Below, in pieces: positions 1-9,560 of a stretch of 35,239 nucleotides of DNA. Origin of the DNA: Aquibium carbonis (GTDB lineage Bacteria > Pseudomonadota > Alphaproteobacteria > Rhizobiales > Rhizobiaceae). Where the stretch lies: contig NZ_RWKW01000103.1 of the NCBI RefSeq assembly GCF_003970795.1, forward strand, positions 1 through 35,239. The letters are read 5' to 3'. A program made the translations under genes and the position numbers. Position 1 is the first letter of the stretch; every line of letters starts with the position of its first letter. Under the pieces are notes generated by a model that worked only from the letters and a program-made list of their open reading frames with translations, did not search any database and had not been told where the DNA came from.

Positions 1-827
1 GCCGGCGACAGGACGGTCACGGCCCCGGCGCCCGCGCGGGCGGCTGCCAGCGCCGAAAGGCGCGCCGCGCCCGTGGCGGACGGCCCACCCGAGAAGACGC
101 CGACATGGCCGCGCGTGTATTTGTGCGCGTCGCGGCCCGGCCAGGGGAAACACCCCGCCCAGAGGCCTGGATCATTGCGGAAAGCCCGCGGCTCGATCTC
201 GTCCAACACTTTGACCGGTATGCCGATGTCGGCCAGCACCGTTTCGCCGCACAGGCTGCGGCCGGGCTCCAGCAGGTGGCCGGGCTTCAGCCGAAAGAAC
301 GTCACCGTCAGGTCGGCGCGGATCGCCGTGCCCAGCGGCCGCCCTGAATGTCCGGAGACGCCGGACGGCAGATCGACTGCGACGATCACGGCCCCCGACG
401 CATTCGCCCGTTCGATCGCTTCTGCGGCAGGCCCCGTGACCGCCCGCGCCAGCCCCGCGCCGAACAGGGCATCGACGACGAGGTCGGCCCTGTCCGGCCG
501 GCAGGCGTCGAGCGGCGCAAGCGGCAAGGCGCAGGCCGTGCGCGCGCGGCCCGCATCGCTGTCCTCGGGCGGCGGCGTGTCACAATGGAGGCCCACCTGC
601 AAACCCGCGTCCCGCAGCCTTTGCGCGATGACGAACCCGTCGCCGCCATTGTTGCCCGGGCCAGCCAGAACGTGGACCCTCTGCATGCCGGGAAATCGGG
701 CGAGGATTTCGGCGGCCACCGCAGTGCCCGCATTGCGCATGAGCCCGCCGCCGTCGAACGGCCCCGCCGCGATCGCAAGGCTGTCGGCCAGCGCCATTTC
801 GGCGGGCGTGAGGAGTTCGATCGTCAT
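1..827 (-). CDS. nnr: Bifunctional NAD(P)H-hydrate epimerase / ADP-dependent NAD(P)H-hydrate dehydratase (partial, C-terminus cut by window edge)
   Basis: The protein repairs hydrated NADH and NADPH: the N-terminal YjeF_N domain epimerises the R and S hydrates and the C-terminal carbohydrate-kinase-like domain dehydrates the S form using ADP. The frame is open from the start codon to the window edge, about 275 residues. It shows the epimerase signature GPGNNGGDG at residues 56-64, a VDLPSG motif near residue 150, and the beginning of the dehydratase domain (HKYTRGHVGVFSGG) near residue 250. An in-frame ATG four codons upstream (839) is an alternative start; neither has a strong ribosome site. 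It is divergent from glnB. The missing C-terminal catalytic residues cannot be checked here. Confidence 0.9.
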   Translation of the reverse strand, partial: MTIELLTPAEMALADSLAIAAGPFDGGGLMRNAGTAVAAEILARFPGMQRVHVLAGPGNNGGDGFVIAQRLRDAGLQVGLHCDTPPPEDSDAGRARTACALPLAPLDACRPDRADLVVDALFGAGLARAVTGPAAEAIERANASGAVIVAVDLPSGVSGHSGRPLGTAIRADLTVTFFRLKPGHLLEPGRSLCGETVLADIGIPVKVLDEIEPRAFRNDPGLWAGCFPWPGRDAHKYTRGHVGVFSGGPSATGAARLSALAAARAGAGAVTVLSP

Positions 828-961
828 GCGGCCATCCATTCGCTGCTCGGGCAGGTTAGCCCGGCCCGAGAGCCGGTTGCAAACGGGCGTCATGCCTATA
901 TTTTTGGCTTCATGCTCATTTTCTAATCATCGTTGATTGCGCCTTTCCCTCGTTTCCGGCA

Positions 962-979
962 GTTTCATCGGCGTGAAAC
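962..979. repeat. Perfect inverted repeat in the nnr-glnB intergenic region
   Basis: GTTTCA and TGAAAC are perfect 6-bp inverted arms around the spacer TCGGCG. The repeat lies about 80 bp upstream of the sigma-54 promoter of glnB, a distance where enhancer or repressor sites can sit. It does not resemble the usual NtrC site (TGCAC-N-GTGCA), so any protein binding is speculation. The rest of the 828-1130 gap, apart from the promoter listed separately, shows nothing else that I recognise. Confidence 0.3.
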
Positions 980-1025
980 CGCGCCGCCCCCACACGACCC
1001 CGCATGAAGCTTCGGCTGGCGTTGA

Positions 1026-1469
<444 letters not shown>

Positions 1470-1520
1470 GCGGCTCAGTCCGTCTCCGAAAAGTTCCATT
1501 CGTCAGACAGGGAAAAAGAA

Positions 1521-2930
1521 ATGACGACAGCCAACGACATCATGAAGCAGATCAAGGACAACGACGTGAAATTCGTCGACCTGCGCTTCACCGACCCCAA
1601 GGGCAAGCTGCAGCACGTCACGATGGACGTCGCTGAGGTCGAGGAGGACATGTTCGCCGACGGCGTGATGTTCGACGGATCCTCGATTGCCGGCTGGAAG
1701 GCCATCAACGAGTCCGACATGGTGCTCATGCCCGACACCGAGACGGTCCACATGGACCCGTTCTTCGCGCAGTCGACCATGGTCATCCTGTGCGACATTC
1801 TCGACCCGGTTTCCGGTGAAGCCTACAACCGCGATCCGCGCGGCACGGCCAAGAAGGCCGAGGCCTACATGAAGTCGGAAGGCATCGGCGACACCATCTT
1901 CGTCGGCCCGGAAGCCGAATTCTTCGTGTTCGACGACGTCAAGTACAAGGCCGACCCCTACAACACCGGCTTCAAGCTCGACTCGACCGAACTGCCGTCC
2001 AACGACGACACCGACTACGAGACCGGCAACCTCGGCCACCGTCCGCGCGTCAAGGGCGGCTACTTCCCGGTTCCGCCGATCGACTCGCTGCAGGACATGC
2101 GCTCCGAGATGCTCACCGTCCTCACCGAGATGGGTGTGCGCGTCGAGAAGCATCACCACGAGGTGGCGGCCGCCCAGCACGAGCTCGGCATCAAGTTCGA
2201 CACGCTCGTCCGCAACGCCGACAAGATGCTGATCTACAAGTACGTCGTGCATCAGGTCGCCAATGCCTACGGCAAGACCGCGACCTTCATGCCCAAGCCG
2301 ATCTTCGGCGACAACGGCTCCGGCATGCACGTGCACCAGTCGATCTGGAAGGACGGCAAGCCGACCTTCGCCGGCAACGAATATGCCGGCCTGTCGGAGT
2401 CCTGCCTGTTCTACATTGGCGGCATCATCAAGCACGCCAAGGCCATCAACGCCTTCACCAACCCGCTCACCAACTCCTACAAGCGTCTGGTGCCGGGCTA
2501 CGAGGCTCCGGTGCTGCTCGCCTATTCGGCCCGCAACCGTTCGGCCTCCTGCCGCATCCCCTTCGGCTCCTCGCCGAAGTCGAAGCGCGTCGAAGTCCGC
2601 TTCCCCGATCCGGGCGCGAACCCCTACCTCGCTTTCGCGGCCATGCTGATGGCCGGCCTCGACGGCATCAAGAACAAGATCCACCCCGGCCAGCCGATGG
2701 ACAAGGATCTCTACGACCTGCCGCCGAAGGAACTGAAGAAGATCCCGACCGTCTGCGGCTCGCTGCGCGAAGCGCTCCAGAGCCTCGACAAGGATCGCGG
2801 CTTCCTGAAGGCCGGCGGCGTGTTCGACGACGACCAGATCGATGCCTACATCGAGCTGAAGATGCATGAGGTCATGCGCTTCGAGATGACCCCGCATCCG
2901 GTCGAATTCGACATGTACTATTCGGTCTGA
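1521..2930 (+). CDS. glnA: Glutamine synthetase type I
   Basis: GlnA makes glutamine from glutamate, ammonia and ATP as a cytosolic dodecamer and is the main ammonium-assimilation enzyme. The 469-residue length is that of GSI. Visible signatures are FDGSSIAGW near residue 51, the metal-binding GPEAEFFVF near 129, [10 protein letters not shown] near 265 and the ATP-binding NRSASCRIP near 339. Tyr398 in KDLYDLPP corresponds to the adenylylated tyrosine 397 of E. coli, so this is the GSI-beta type shut off by GlnE under nitrogen excess. It lies 51 bp after glnB and is followed by a strong terminator, which makes glnB-glnA a complete two-gene operon. Confidence 0.98.
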   Translation: MTTANDIMKQIKDNDVKFVDLRFTDPKGKLQHVTMDVAEVEEDMFADGVMFDGSSIAGWKAINESDMVLMPDTETVHMDPFFAQSTMVILCDILDPVSGEAYNRDPRGTAKKAEAYMKSEGIGDTIFVGPEAEFFVFDDVKYKADPYNTGFKLDSTELPSNDDTDYETGNLGHRPRVKGGYFPVPPIDSLQDMRSEMLTVLTEMGVRVEKHHHEVAAAQHELGIKFDTLVRNADKMLIYKYVVHQVANAYGKTATFMPKPIFGDNGSGMHVHQSIWKDGKPTFAGNEYAGLSESCLFYIGGIIKHAKAINAFTNPLTNSYKRLVPGYEAPVLLAYSARNRSASCRIPFGSSPKSKRVEVRFPDPGANPYLAFAAMLMAGLDGIKNKIHPGQPMDKDLYDLPPKELKKIPTVCGSLREALQSLDKDRGFLKAGGVFDDDQIDAYIELKMHEVMRFEMTPHPVEFDMYYSV

Positions 2931-2956
2931 TCTCCTCCCGAGACCGACGACGGAAC

Positions 2957-2990
2957 GAGCCGGAGCCTTGCGCTCCGGCTCTTTTCGTTT
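2957..2990 (+). terminator. Intrinsic terminator of glnB-glnA
   Basis: GAGCCGGAGC and GCTCCGGCTC form a perfect 10-bp stem around a CTTGC loop, followed at once by TTTTCGTTT. It starts about 27 bp after the glnA stop codon and ends the operon before xthA. Confidence 0.92.
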
Positions 2991-3086
2991 GCGGAGGACG
3001 ATGACAGGAGAGTGGCATGCCGCCGTGGCGCGTCACCGTTCGATGGGATAGACATCGGGCAGACACAACGCGGAGACGCGCACTCC

Positions 3087-3878
3087 ATGAAGATCGCAAC
3101 CTGGAACATCAACGGCGTCAAGGCGCGCATCGACAACCTGCTGGCCTGGCTTGAGGAAAGCCAGCCGGACATCGCATGCCTGCAGGAGATCAAGTCGGTC
3201 GACGAAAACTTTCCCCGCCTCGAGATCGAGGCGCTCGGCTATCATGTCGAAACGCATGGACAGAAGGGTTTCAACGGGGTGGCGATCCTGTCGAAGCTGC
3301 GTTTCGACGAGGTGAACCGTCGATTGCCGGGCGATGAAACCGACGAGCAGTCCCGATTCATCGAAGGTGTGTTCTCCACCAGCGCCGGCGCGCTCAGGGT
3401 CGTCTCGCTCTATCTGCCCAACGGAAACCCGGTCGGAACCGAAAAATTTCCCTACAAGCTCGGCTGGATGGAGCGGCTCGAGCGCTGGACGGCCGGGCGG
3501 CTCGCGCTGGAGGAGCCGCTGGTGCTTGCCGGCGACTACAACGTCATCGCAAAGCCGATCGACGCGAAGAACCCGTCGGCCTGGGTCGACGATGCCCTGT
3601 TTCAGCCAGAGACCCGCGAGGCGTTCCGCCGTCTCGAATGGCTCGGCATGACGGATGCGATCCGGGCGGTCACCGACGAGCAGCTGTTCACCTTCTGGGA
3701 CTACCAGGCCGGCGCCTGGCAGAAGGACAACGGCATCCGGATCGACCACCTGCTGCTTTCGCCCGAAGCGGGACGGCACCTGTCCTCCGCGGCGGTCGAA
3801 AAGCACGTCCGCGCCTGGGAAAAACCATCCGACCACGTCCCCGTCGCAATCGACCTGGCGCTCGAAGCCGCAGCCTGA
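3087..3878 (+). CDS. xthA: Exodeoxyribonuclease III (AP endonuclease)
   Basis: The enzyme cuts DNA at abasic sites and removes 3'-blocking groups in base excision repair. The 263-residue protein begins with MKIATWNINGVKAR, typical of the ExoIII/AP endonuclease 1 family, with the metal-binding Glu34 in CLQEIKS, the GDYNV motif near residue 151, and RIDHLLLS and SDHVPV (catalytic His) at the C-terminus. The start at 3087 was chosen because the conserved sequence begins there and CGGAGA lies upstream; a longer frame from 3012 adds 25 unconserved residues. It is transcribed separately from glnA, which has its own terminator. Confidence 0.95.
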   Translation: MKIATWNINGVKARIDNLLAWLEESQPDIACLQEIKSVDENFPRLEIEALGYHVETHGQKGFNGVAILSKLRFDEVNRRLPGDETDEQSRFIEGVFSTSAGALRVVSLYLPNGNPVGTEKFPYKLGWMERLERWTAGRLALEEPLVLAGDYNVIAKPIDAKNPSAWVDDALFQPETREAFRRLEWLGMTDAIRAVTDEQLFTFWDYQAGAWQKDNGIRIDHLLLSPEAGRHLSSAAVEKHVRAWEKPSDHVPVAIDLALEAAA

Positions 3879-3947
3879 AGCGCGCCGGTCGGCATTGCAC
3901 CCCGGCAGGCGCTGGCCGGATCGGGCGATTTGTGGCATGATGCGTCA

Positions 3948-4256
3948 ATGATGCGACTGGTGGCTCTTCTTTCCCTCGTCGTCATCGGCGCCGTGGCAGC
4001 CCATTCCCCCGCTCGCGCCGACTGCCTGTGTGCGGCCAACGGACTGCGCTACGAGCAGGGCGAGATCAGCTGCATCCGACTGTCATCCGGAAGCTACCTT
4101 GCGCGATGCGAAAAGGTGCTCAACAACTCGTCATGGACGAAGGTGTCGGACGGTTGCCAGGATTTGGCAGGGTCAGACGCACAGGACGCAACCACCCAGT
4201 CGCCGCAGTCTGGGGCGCAGCCGGATCCTGCCGAACAGCGCTGTCTTCAGGACTGA
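3948..4256 (+). CDS. Small secreted cysteine-containing protein of unknown function
   Basis: The 102-residue product begins with MMRLVALLSLVVIGAVAA and a cleavage-like PARA-DC, so a Sec signal peptide is clear and the mature protein is periplasmic. The mature part starts with a CLC motif, has further cysteines near the middle and a final CLQD, and ends in a low-complexity Gln/Ser/Pro stretch. I do not recognise a named family. It lies between xthA and the convergent exoR; spacing after xthA (69 bp) would allow co-transcription. An in-frame ATG at 3930 would add six residues before the signal peptide and is less likely. Confidence 0.6.
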   Translation: MMRLVALLSLVVIGAVAAHSPARADCLCAANGLRYEQGEISCIRLSSGSYLARCEKVLNNSSWTKVSDGCQDLAGSDAQDATTQSPQSGAQPDPAEQRCLQD

Positions 4257-4305
4257 TGATATGGCCGGGGCAACGGGGTGGACGGCAGGCGGGCCGCGCA
4301 AGAAA

Positions 4306-5103
4306 TCAGCGCGCGCCGCTCCGCAGCATGTCCTCTGCCAGCGCGATGGCGGTCCGACGATCGGACTCGCCGGCCAGCGAGAAGGCTTCCTCCTGCAGGC
4401 TGCGGATCCACACGCGATCGGACGGCGACGCACGTTCGAGCGCGGCGGTCATCATGGCAAGGCCGCGCACGACCTTGCCGCTCTGGAACAGCAGATCGCC
4501 GAGCGTCGCCTGAGCGCCTGAATGCCCCTTCTCGGCGGCCAGCTGGAACCAGCGGCCGGCCTGCTTGACGCTGACCTTGACGCCCTCGCCCCTGAGGAAC
4601 ATCCGCCCGATCTCGTACTGGGCGGTCGGGTTTCGATAAGTCGCGGCCGCCCGCATGTAATAGTCCTGCGCGGCTGCGGGATTGGGCTGAACCGGCGTAC
4701 CGGGAATGCCGGTCCGAACGTAGCCGGCGAGCGCCACGAGCGCGTCCGACACGTAGCTTTCCTCGGGGCTACCCGGCTCGACGTCCTGCTGGACGATCAG
4801 GCTGAACGCCTTGAAGGCCTCGTAATCGTTGCGCTGGACGCCATCGCCCTCGGCATACATGCGCGCGAGTTTCCAGCGCGCGCCAAGCTGGCCGTTTTCC
4901 GCGGCGTAGCGATAGGCCTCGACGGCCTCCTCCTTGTGACCCTGGCGATAGGCGTCGAAGCCAAAGCGGAACACGTCCCAGGGGCTGGAACCCTTCTCCT
5001 GCATCGACCTCGGGTCGAGCGCGAAAGCGCTTCCCGCAGCGCTCAGCCCGGCCCCAATGACAACACTCACAAAGGTCGCACGGACCCACGCACTCATCGG
5101 CAT
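4306..5103 (-). CDS. exoR: ExoR-like periplasmic Sel1-repeat regulator of exopolysaccharide synthesis
   Basis: In Sinorhizobium, ExoR is a periplasmic Sel1-like repeat protein that holds the ExoS sensor of the ExoS-ChvI system inactive and is cleaved when the system must act, which controls succinoglycan, motility and acid response. The 265-residue protein here has a signal peptide (residues 1-30, ending AGSAFA-LD), the segment FRFGFDAYRQGHKEEAVEAYRYAAE, Sel1-type repeats (ARWKLARMYAEGDGVQRND and QYEIGRMFLRGEGV) and a C-terminal RVWIRSLQEEAFSLA-DRR-AIALAEDM block close to ExoR as I remember it. The start at 5103 leaves a normal signal peptide; a longer frame to 5223 would put 40 polar residues in front. 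ExoS and ChvI are not in the window. Confidence 0.82.
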   Translation of the reverse strand: MPMSAWVRATFVSVVIGAGLSAAGSAFALDPRSMQEKGSSPWDVFRFGFDAYRQGHKEEAVEAYRYAAENGQLGARWKLARMYAEGDGVQRNDYEAFKAFSLIVQQDVEPGSPEESYVSDALVALAGYVRTGIPGTPVQPNPAAAQDYYMRAAATYRNPTAQYEIGRMFLRGEGVKVSVKQAGRWFQLAAEKGHSGAQATLGDLLFQSGKVVRGLAMMTAALERASPSDRVWIRSLQEEAFSLAGESDRRTAIALAEDMLRSGAR

Positions 5104-5415
5104 TTCAATCGGCTTTTCTTGCCCGGGCACCGGACGATCCAACGCAACCGGCGAGGCTTGAAGAGCCTTCTCCCGACTGCGGGTTCTCCCATTCCACCAT
5201 GGCATCAACATTCCGTTCCACACCCGAGACGGGCAAACTGGTCGAGCAAGGCGAGAGCCGCCCTTGCAACGTCTTCTGAGTTGCTACTCGTTTATGGCGG
5301 GAACGCGGCAATCGCCAGATGACGTCTGCGAGCGTGAATGCTTCCTGAACGAGTGTTGCGGAATCGACACTGCCTGCGACGCCTGGAAAGACAGGGCCCG
5401 GTCTTGCCGGCAGAC
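5104..5415. other. Intergenic region between terC and exoR
   Basis: This 312-bp gap lies downstream of terC and upstream of exoR, both on the minus strand, so it should hold the exoR promoter. I see no convincing -35/-10 pair, no strong terminator after terC and no conserved reading frame. A short AAGAC/GTCTT pair around a GC-rich loop close to the terC stop is too weak to call. Confidence 0.5.
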
Positions 5416-6348
5416 TCAGCCCCTGGCTTCGCCTTCGCCCTTTTCGCGGGTCAGCACCGACGTCACCACCGATCCGATGATCAGGATCGCCGTGACCATC
5501 AGCGCCACCGTCGACGGCACCTTGTAGACATGCGCGAGGAGCATCTTCCCGCCGATGAAGATCAGCACCAGCGACAACCCGGTCTTCAAATGATGGAAAT
5601 CGCGCATCATGCCCGAGAGGACGAAGAACAGCGCGCGCAGCCCCATGATCGCGAAGACGTTGGAGGAAAAGACGATAAAGGGGTCGTTCGATATGGCCAG
5701 CACGGCCGGGATGGAATCGACCGCGAAGATGAGGTCGGTGAACTCCACCGTCACCAGCACCACGAAGAGCGGCGTCATGTAGAGGAGGCCCTGGCGGGTG
5801 ACGAAAAAACGCGATCCTTCGTACTCGTCTGTGACGCGCCCGGTCTTCTTCAGCAGCCGGACGATGCGGCTCTGGCCGGGGTCGATCATGTCGTCGCCGG
5901 ACCTCATCATCTTGTAGCCGGAAAAGACGAGCAAGGCTCCGAGCGCCATGCCGATCCACTCGAACTCGTCGACGATCTTCACGCCGGGCACGATCAACGA
6001 AAGGCGCATCACGATCGCGCCGACGATGCCGTAGAACAGGACGCGGTACTGCGCTTCCGGTGGGACCCGGAAATAGCTGAAGATCAGCGCGATGACGAAG
6101 ATGTTGTCGAGCGACAGGGCCTGTTCGATCAGGTAGCCGGTCAAGAATTCGGCGCCCTTGTCGGCGCCGCCGAACCAGAACACGCCGGCCCCGAACAGAA
6201 ACGCGAGCGTGACATAGCCGGCGACCGTGATGCCGGCTTCGCGCGAGCTGATCACGTGGTCCTTGCGGTGGAGAACGAAGAGGTCGACGAACAGGATGAT
6301 GGCGACGAACGCCAGGAAACCGGGCCAGAGCCAGTCGTGCAGATCCAT
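5416..6348 (-). CDS. TerC/Alx family integral membrane protein
   Basis: The 310-residue protein has eight or more hydrophobic segments and the TerC signatures: EQALSLDNIFVIALIFSYF near residue 75, with the acidic pair in a membrane segment, and VEFTDLIFAVDSIPAVLAI near residue 201. TerC relatives include E. coli Alx and Bacillus MeeF/MeeY, which export manganese; others are linked to tellurite resistance. No tellurite operon genes are nearby, so a role in manganese or metal homeostasis is the more likely inference. The start is the only Met that leaves the first membrane helix complete. Confidence 0.88.
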   Translation of the reverse strand: MDLHDWLWPGFLAFVAIILFVDLFVLHRKDHVISSREAGITVAGYVTLAFLFGAGVFWFGGADKGAEFLTGYLIEQALSLDNIFVIALIFSYFRVPPEAQYRVLFYGIVGAIVMRLSLIVPGVKIVDEFEWIGMALGALLVFSGYKMMRSGDDMIDPGQSRIVRLLKKTGRVTDEYEGSRFFVTRQGLLYMTPLFVVLVTVEFTDLIFAVDSIPAVLAISNDPFIVFSSNVFAIMGLRALFFVLSGMMRDFHHLKTGLSLVLIFIGGKMLLAHVYKVPSTVALMVTAILIIGSVVTSVLTREKGEGEARG

Positions 6349-6542
6349 GGGGAATGAAGCCTGCGCCGCGTGAGCGCGCCGTCGTTCGGTCCGACATCAC
6401 AGGCGACGCCTCGCCTGTCAGAGGGGCCCGGCCCGGGTGACGACCCTATGTGCGCCCGTTCGAGCCGCTTTACAAGCGGCTCGATGGCTCGAGACTCCAG
6501 AATTGGCGGCCCGCGCGCGAAGGCGTCGGGCCCGCCCCGGGC
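6349..6542 (-). other. valS-terC intergenic region with two strong hairpins
   Basis: Two perfect inverted repeats lie between the valS stop and the terC start. The first has 10-bp arms at 6461-6470 and 6474-6483 with a 3-base loop, and the second has 8-bp arms at 6399-6406 and 6411-6418 with a 4-base loop. Neither is followed by a U tract on the minus strand, so they are not classical terminators. They could stop transcription after valS in a factor-dependent way or form a structured terC leader. I could not match the region to the yybP-ykoY manganese riboswitch. Confidence 0.4.
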
Positions 6543-9326
6543 TCAGGTCTGGCCCGTCACACGCTGCAGCGCGACCCGGAGACGGTCGAGCACGGCCACG
6601 AATTCAGCGCGCTTCTCGCGCTCCGCGTCGACGATCTCGTCCGGTGCATTGGCCACGAACTTTTCGTTCGACAGCTTCTTGTCGATGCGTCCGATCTCGC
6701 CTTCGGTCTTCACGATTTCCTTGCCGATGCGGGCGGCTTCGGCGTCGAGATCGATCAGGTCGCCGAGCGGAATGCAGGCGGTGGCCTCGCCGACGACGAT
6801 CTGCGCCGACCCTTTCGGCGCCTCCGTGGCGAGCGCGATCTCGGTGACACGCGCCAGCCTGATGATGGCGGGCGCATGGCGGCCCAGCCGCTCGCGTGTC
6901 TCGGCGTCCGCGCCCACCATCGCCAGGGGCGCCTGGGCGGCGGCTGGGACGTTCATCTCGGAGCGCACCGAGCGGATCCCCGACACGAGGTCGACCAGCC
7001 AGTTGATCTCGGCTGCGGCGGCGTCGTCGGCAAATTCCGGCTGCGGCCAGCGGGTCAGCGCCAGCATGTCCTGGCGTTCGCTGCCCGCGGGCGCGGTGCG
7101 GGCCCAGAGCTCTTCCGTCATGAACGGCATCATCGGATGGAGGAGCTTGTAGATCTCTTCCAGCACGTGGGCGACGCAGGCGCGCGATTCCGCCTTGGCG
7201 GCCTCGTCCTCGCCCATGAACACGGGCTTCAGCAGTTCCAAGTACCAGTCGCAGACCAGGTTCCAGACGAAGGCATAGGCGGCTCCGGCCGCCTCGTTGA
7301 AGCGGTACGTCTCGATGCCACGGGTCATTGCGGCGCTTGCGCGGGTCAGCTCCGTCAGGATCCAGCGGTTGACCGTCAGCTTGGCCTCGTCCGGCCGGAA
7401 CGCCGGATCGATCGCCGCGCCGTTCATCTCCGCGAAGCGGGTCGCGTTCCACAGCTTGGTGCCGAAGTTGCGATAGCCGGCGATACGAGCGGGATCGAGC
7501 TTCACGTCGCGACCCTGCGCGGCCATGATGGTCAGCGTGAAGCGCAGCGCATCGGCGCCATACTCGTCGATCAGTTCCAGCGGATCGATGACGTTGCCCT
7601 TGGACTTCGACATCTTGGCGCCGTTCTTGTCGCGAACGAGCGCGTGGACGTAGACCGTGTGGAACGGCTCTTCCTCCATGAAATGGAGACCCATCATCAT
7701 CATCCGGGCAACCCAGAAGAAGATGATGTCGAAGCCGGTCACCAGCACCGACGTCGGATAATGGATCTTCAGTTCCTCGGTCGCGTCCGGCCAGCCGAGC
7801 GTCGAGAACGGCCACAGCGCCGACGAGAACCAGGTGTCGAGGACGTCCTCGTCGCGGGTCAGGATGTCGCCGGGCTGGAAGTTTTCGAGCTTCTCCTCGA
7901 CCCAGGCCTTCCAGGGTCCATCGAGCGCCAGATAATATTCGACGGCGGCTTCGAGGGCCTGCTTCTCGGTCTTCTCGACGAAGACATGGCCGTCAGGCCC
8001 GTACCAGGCGGGAATCTGATGGCCCCACCAGAGCTGGCGAGACACGCACCAGGGCTGGATGTTCTCCATCCACTCGAAATAGGTCTTTTCCCAGTTCTTC
8101 GGCACGAAGCTGGTGCGCCCCTCGCGCACGGAGGCGATGGCCGGCTTCGCCAGGGTCGCGGCGTCGACATACCATTGATCGGTCAGGAACGGCTCGATGG
8201 GAACACCGCCCCGGTCGCCGTGCGGCACCATGTGCCGGTGCGGCTCGACCTTGGCGAGGTACCCGCCCGCCTCCATCAGTTCGACGATGAACTTGCGTGC
8301 CTCGAACCGGTCGAGCCCGTCCAGCCGATCCCAAATCTCCTCGTTCATCAATTCCAGGGACAACCCGTCGAGGAAGTCCTCGTTGTCCTTCAGCGCAATC
8401 TTGGCTTCGACGGTCAGAATGTTGATCGCCCGTGCCTTGTGGCGCTTGCCGACCTCGAAATCGTTGAAGTCGTGCGCCGGCGTGATCTTGACCGCGCCCG
8501 TGCCCTTCTCCGGATCGGAATACTCGTCGGCGATGACCGGGATGCGGCGCCCCACCAGCGGCAGGACCAGATTCCTGCCGACGAGATGGCGATAGCGCTC
8601 ATCGTCGGGATGAACCGCAACGCAAGTGTCGCCGAGCATGGTCTCGGGACGGGTCGTGGCAACGGTGATGTAGGTCGTCGGGTTCTCGGGATCGAAGGCG
8701 AGGCCCTCGACCGGATAGCGGAAGTGCCAGAGATTGCCGTTCACCTCGAGCTGCTCGACCTCGAGGTCCGAGATCGCGGTCAGAAGCTTCGGGTCCCAGT
8801 TGACGAGCCGCTTGTCCTTGTAGATCAGGCCCTGCTTGTAGAGCGTGACGAAGACCTCCACGACCGCCTTCGACAGGCCTTCGTCCATCGTGAAGCGCTC
8901 GCGCGACCAGTCGCAGGACGCGCCCAGACGCTTCAACTGGTTGACGATGATGCCGCCCGACTCGTCCTTCCACTCCCAGATCCGATCGATGAACTCCTCA
9001 CGGCTCATGTCGCGGCGGCGGATCTGGCGCTCGGCGAGCTTGCGCTCGACCACCATCTGGGTGGCGATGCCGGCATGGTCCATGCCCGGCTGCCAAAGCA
9101 CGTTCTTGCCGCGCATGCGCTCGAAGCGGACCAGGATGTCCTGCAGCGTGTTGTTGAGTGCGTGCCCCATGTGGAGCGAGCCGGTGACGTTCGGCGGCGG
9201 GATCACGATCGTGTAGGGTTCGGCGCCATGTTCTGCGCCCGCGCCGGCACGAAAGGCGTGCTCCTGTTCCCAGCGAAGGGCTATTTTCGGCTCGACGCTG
9301 GCCGCGTCGTAGGTCTTGTCAAGCAT
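6543..9326 (-). CDS. valS: Valyl-tRNA synthetase
   Basis: ValRS charges tRNA-Val with valine and edits misactivated threonine. The 927-residue class I synthetase carries HMGH (HIGH) at residues 52-55 after PPPNVTGS, the KMSKS motif near residue 567, the CP1 editing domain between them (TTRPETMLGDTCVAVHP), the tRNA-binding anticodon domain, and a C-terminal coiled-coil arm rich in Glu and Lys (EAARIGKEIVKTEGEIGRID). The start MLDKTYDAAS was chosen over an ATG nine codons upstream because family members begin there. It follows popZ on the same strand with its own promoter in the gap. Confidence 0.97.
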   Translation of the reverse strand: MLDKTYDAASVEPKIALRWEQEHAFRAGAGAEHGAEPYTIVIPPPNVTGSLHMGHALNNTLQDILVRFERMRGKNVLWQPGMDHAGIATQMVVERKLAERQIRRRDMSREEFIDRIWEWKDESGGIIVNQLKRLGASCDWSRERFTMDEGLSKAVVEVFVTLYKQGLIYKDKRLVNWDPKLLTAISDLEVEQLEVNGNLWHFRYPVEGLAFDPENPTTYITVATTRPETMLGDTCVAVHPDDERYRHLVGRNLVLPLVGRRIPVIADEYSDPEKGTGAVKITPAHDFNDFEVGKRHKARAINILTVEAKIALKDNEDFLDGLSLELMNEEIWDRLDGLDRFEARKFIVELMEAGGYLAKVEPHRHMVPHGDRGGVPIEPFLTDQWYVDAATLAKPAIASVREGRTSFVPKNWEKTYFEWMENIQPWCVSRQLWWGHQIPAWYGPDGHVFVEKTEKQALEAAVEYYLALDGPWKAWVEEKLENFQPGDILTRDEDVLDTWFSSALWPFSTLGWPDATEELKIHYPTSVLVTGFDIIFFWVARMMMMGLHFMEEEPFHTVYVHALVRDKNGAKMSKSKGNVIDPLELIDEYGADALRFTLTIMAAQGRDVKLDPARIAGYRNFGTKLWNATRFAEMNGAAIDPAFRPDEAKLTVNRWILTELTRASAAMTRGIETYRFNEAAGAAYAFVWNLVCDWYLELLKPVFMGEDEAAKAESRACVAHVLEEIYKLLHPMMPFMTEELWARTAPAGSERQDMLALTRWPQPEFADDAAAAEINWLVDLVSGIRSVRSEMNVPAAAQAPLAMVGADAETRERLGRHAPAIIRLARVTEIALATEAPKGSAQIVVGEATACIPLGDLIDLDAEAARIGKEIVKTEGEIGRIDKKLSNEKFVANAPDEIVDAEREKRAEFVAVLDRLRVALQRVTGQT

Positions 9327-9392
9327 GTCCAGGCGTCCGCACTCGCGAGGCAAATTGGAACGCGCCGATGCCCGGCCGTTCCTTGAGCACGG

Positions 9393-9421
9393 TGTAAAGC
9401 CGATGGTTCAGGGCAAGTCAA
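9393..9421 (-). promoter_or_regulatory. Putative housekeeping promoter of valS
   Basis: On the minus strand TTGACT and TTTACA are separated by 17 bases, a good alphaproteobacterial sigma-70-type -35/-10 pair. Transcription would begin near 9386, about 60 bases before the valS ATG. The remaining gap to popZ holds no other feature I can support. Confidence 0.5.
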
Positions 9422-9560
9422 CCGCGCCGGCCGGTGCCTCTCGGCAAGGCTGGAGGCCGCGTTTGCCGGTCTTGGCCGCCCGAACGACCGAGCCTCCCGC
9501 AAACGGGGCGCCCGCCCTCGCGGCTCGACGGGCAACCTCCCGTTTCGTCCGGAGAACGTT

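Noticed and set aside
6349-6542. yybP-ykoY manganese riboswitch upstream of terC
   Set aside because: The conserved loop sequences of that class as I know them are not visible, only hairpins.
6450-9386. Open frame of about 980 codons on the plus strand opposite valS
   Set aside because: Opposite-strand shadow; valyl-tRNA synthetase motifs on the minus strand account for the region.
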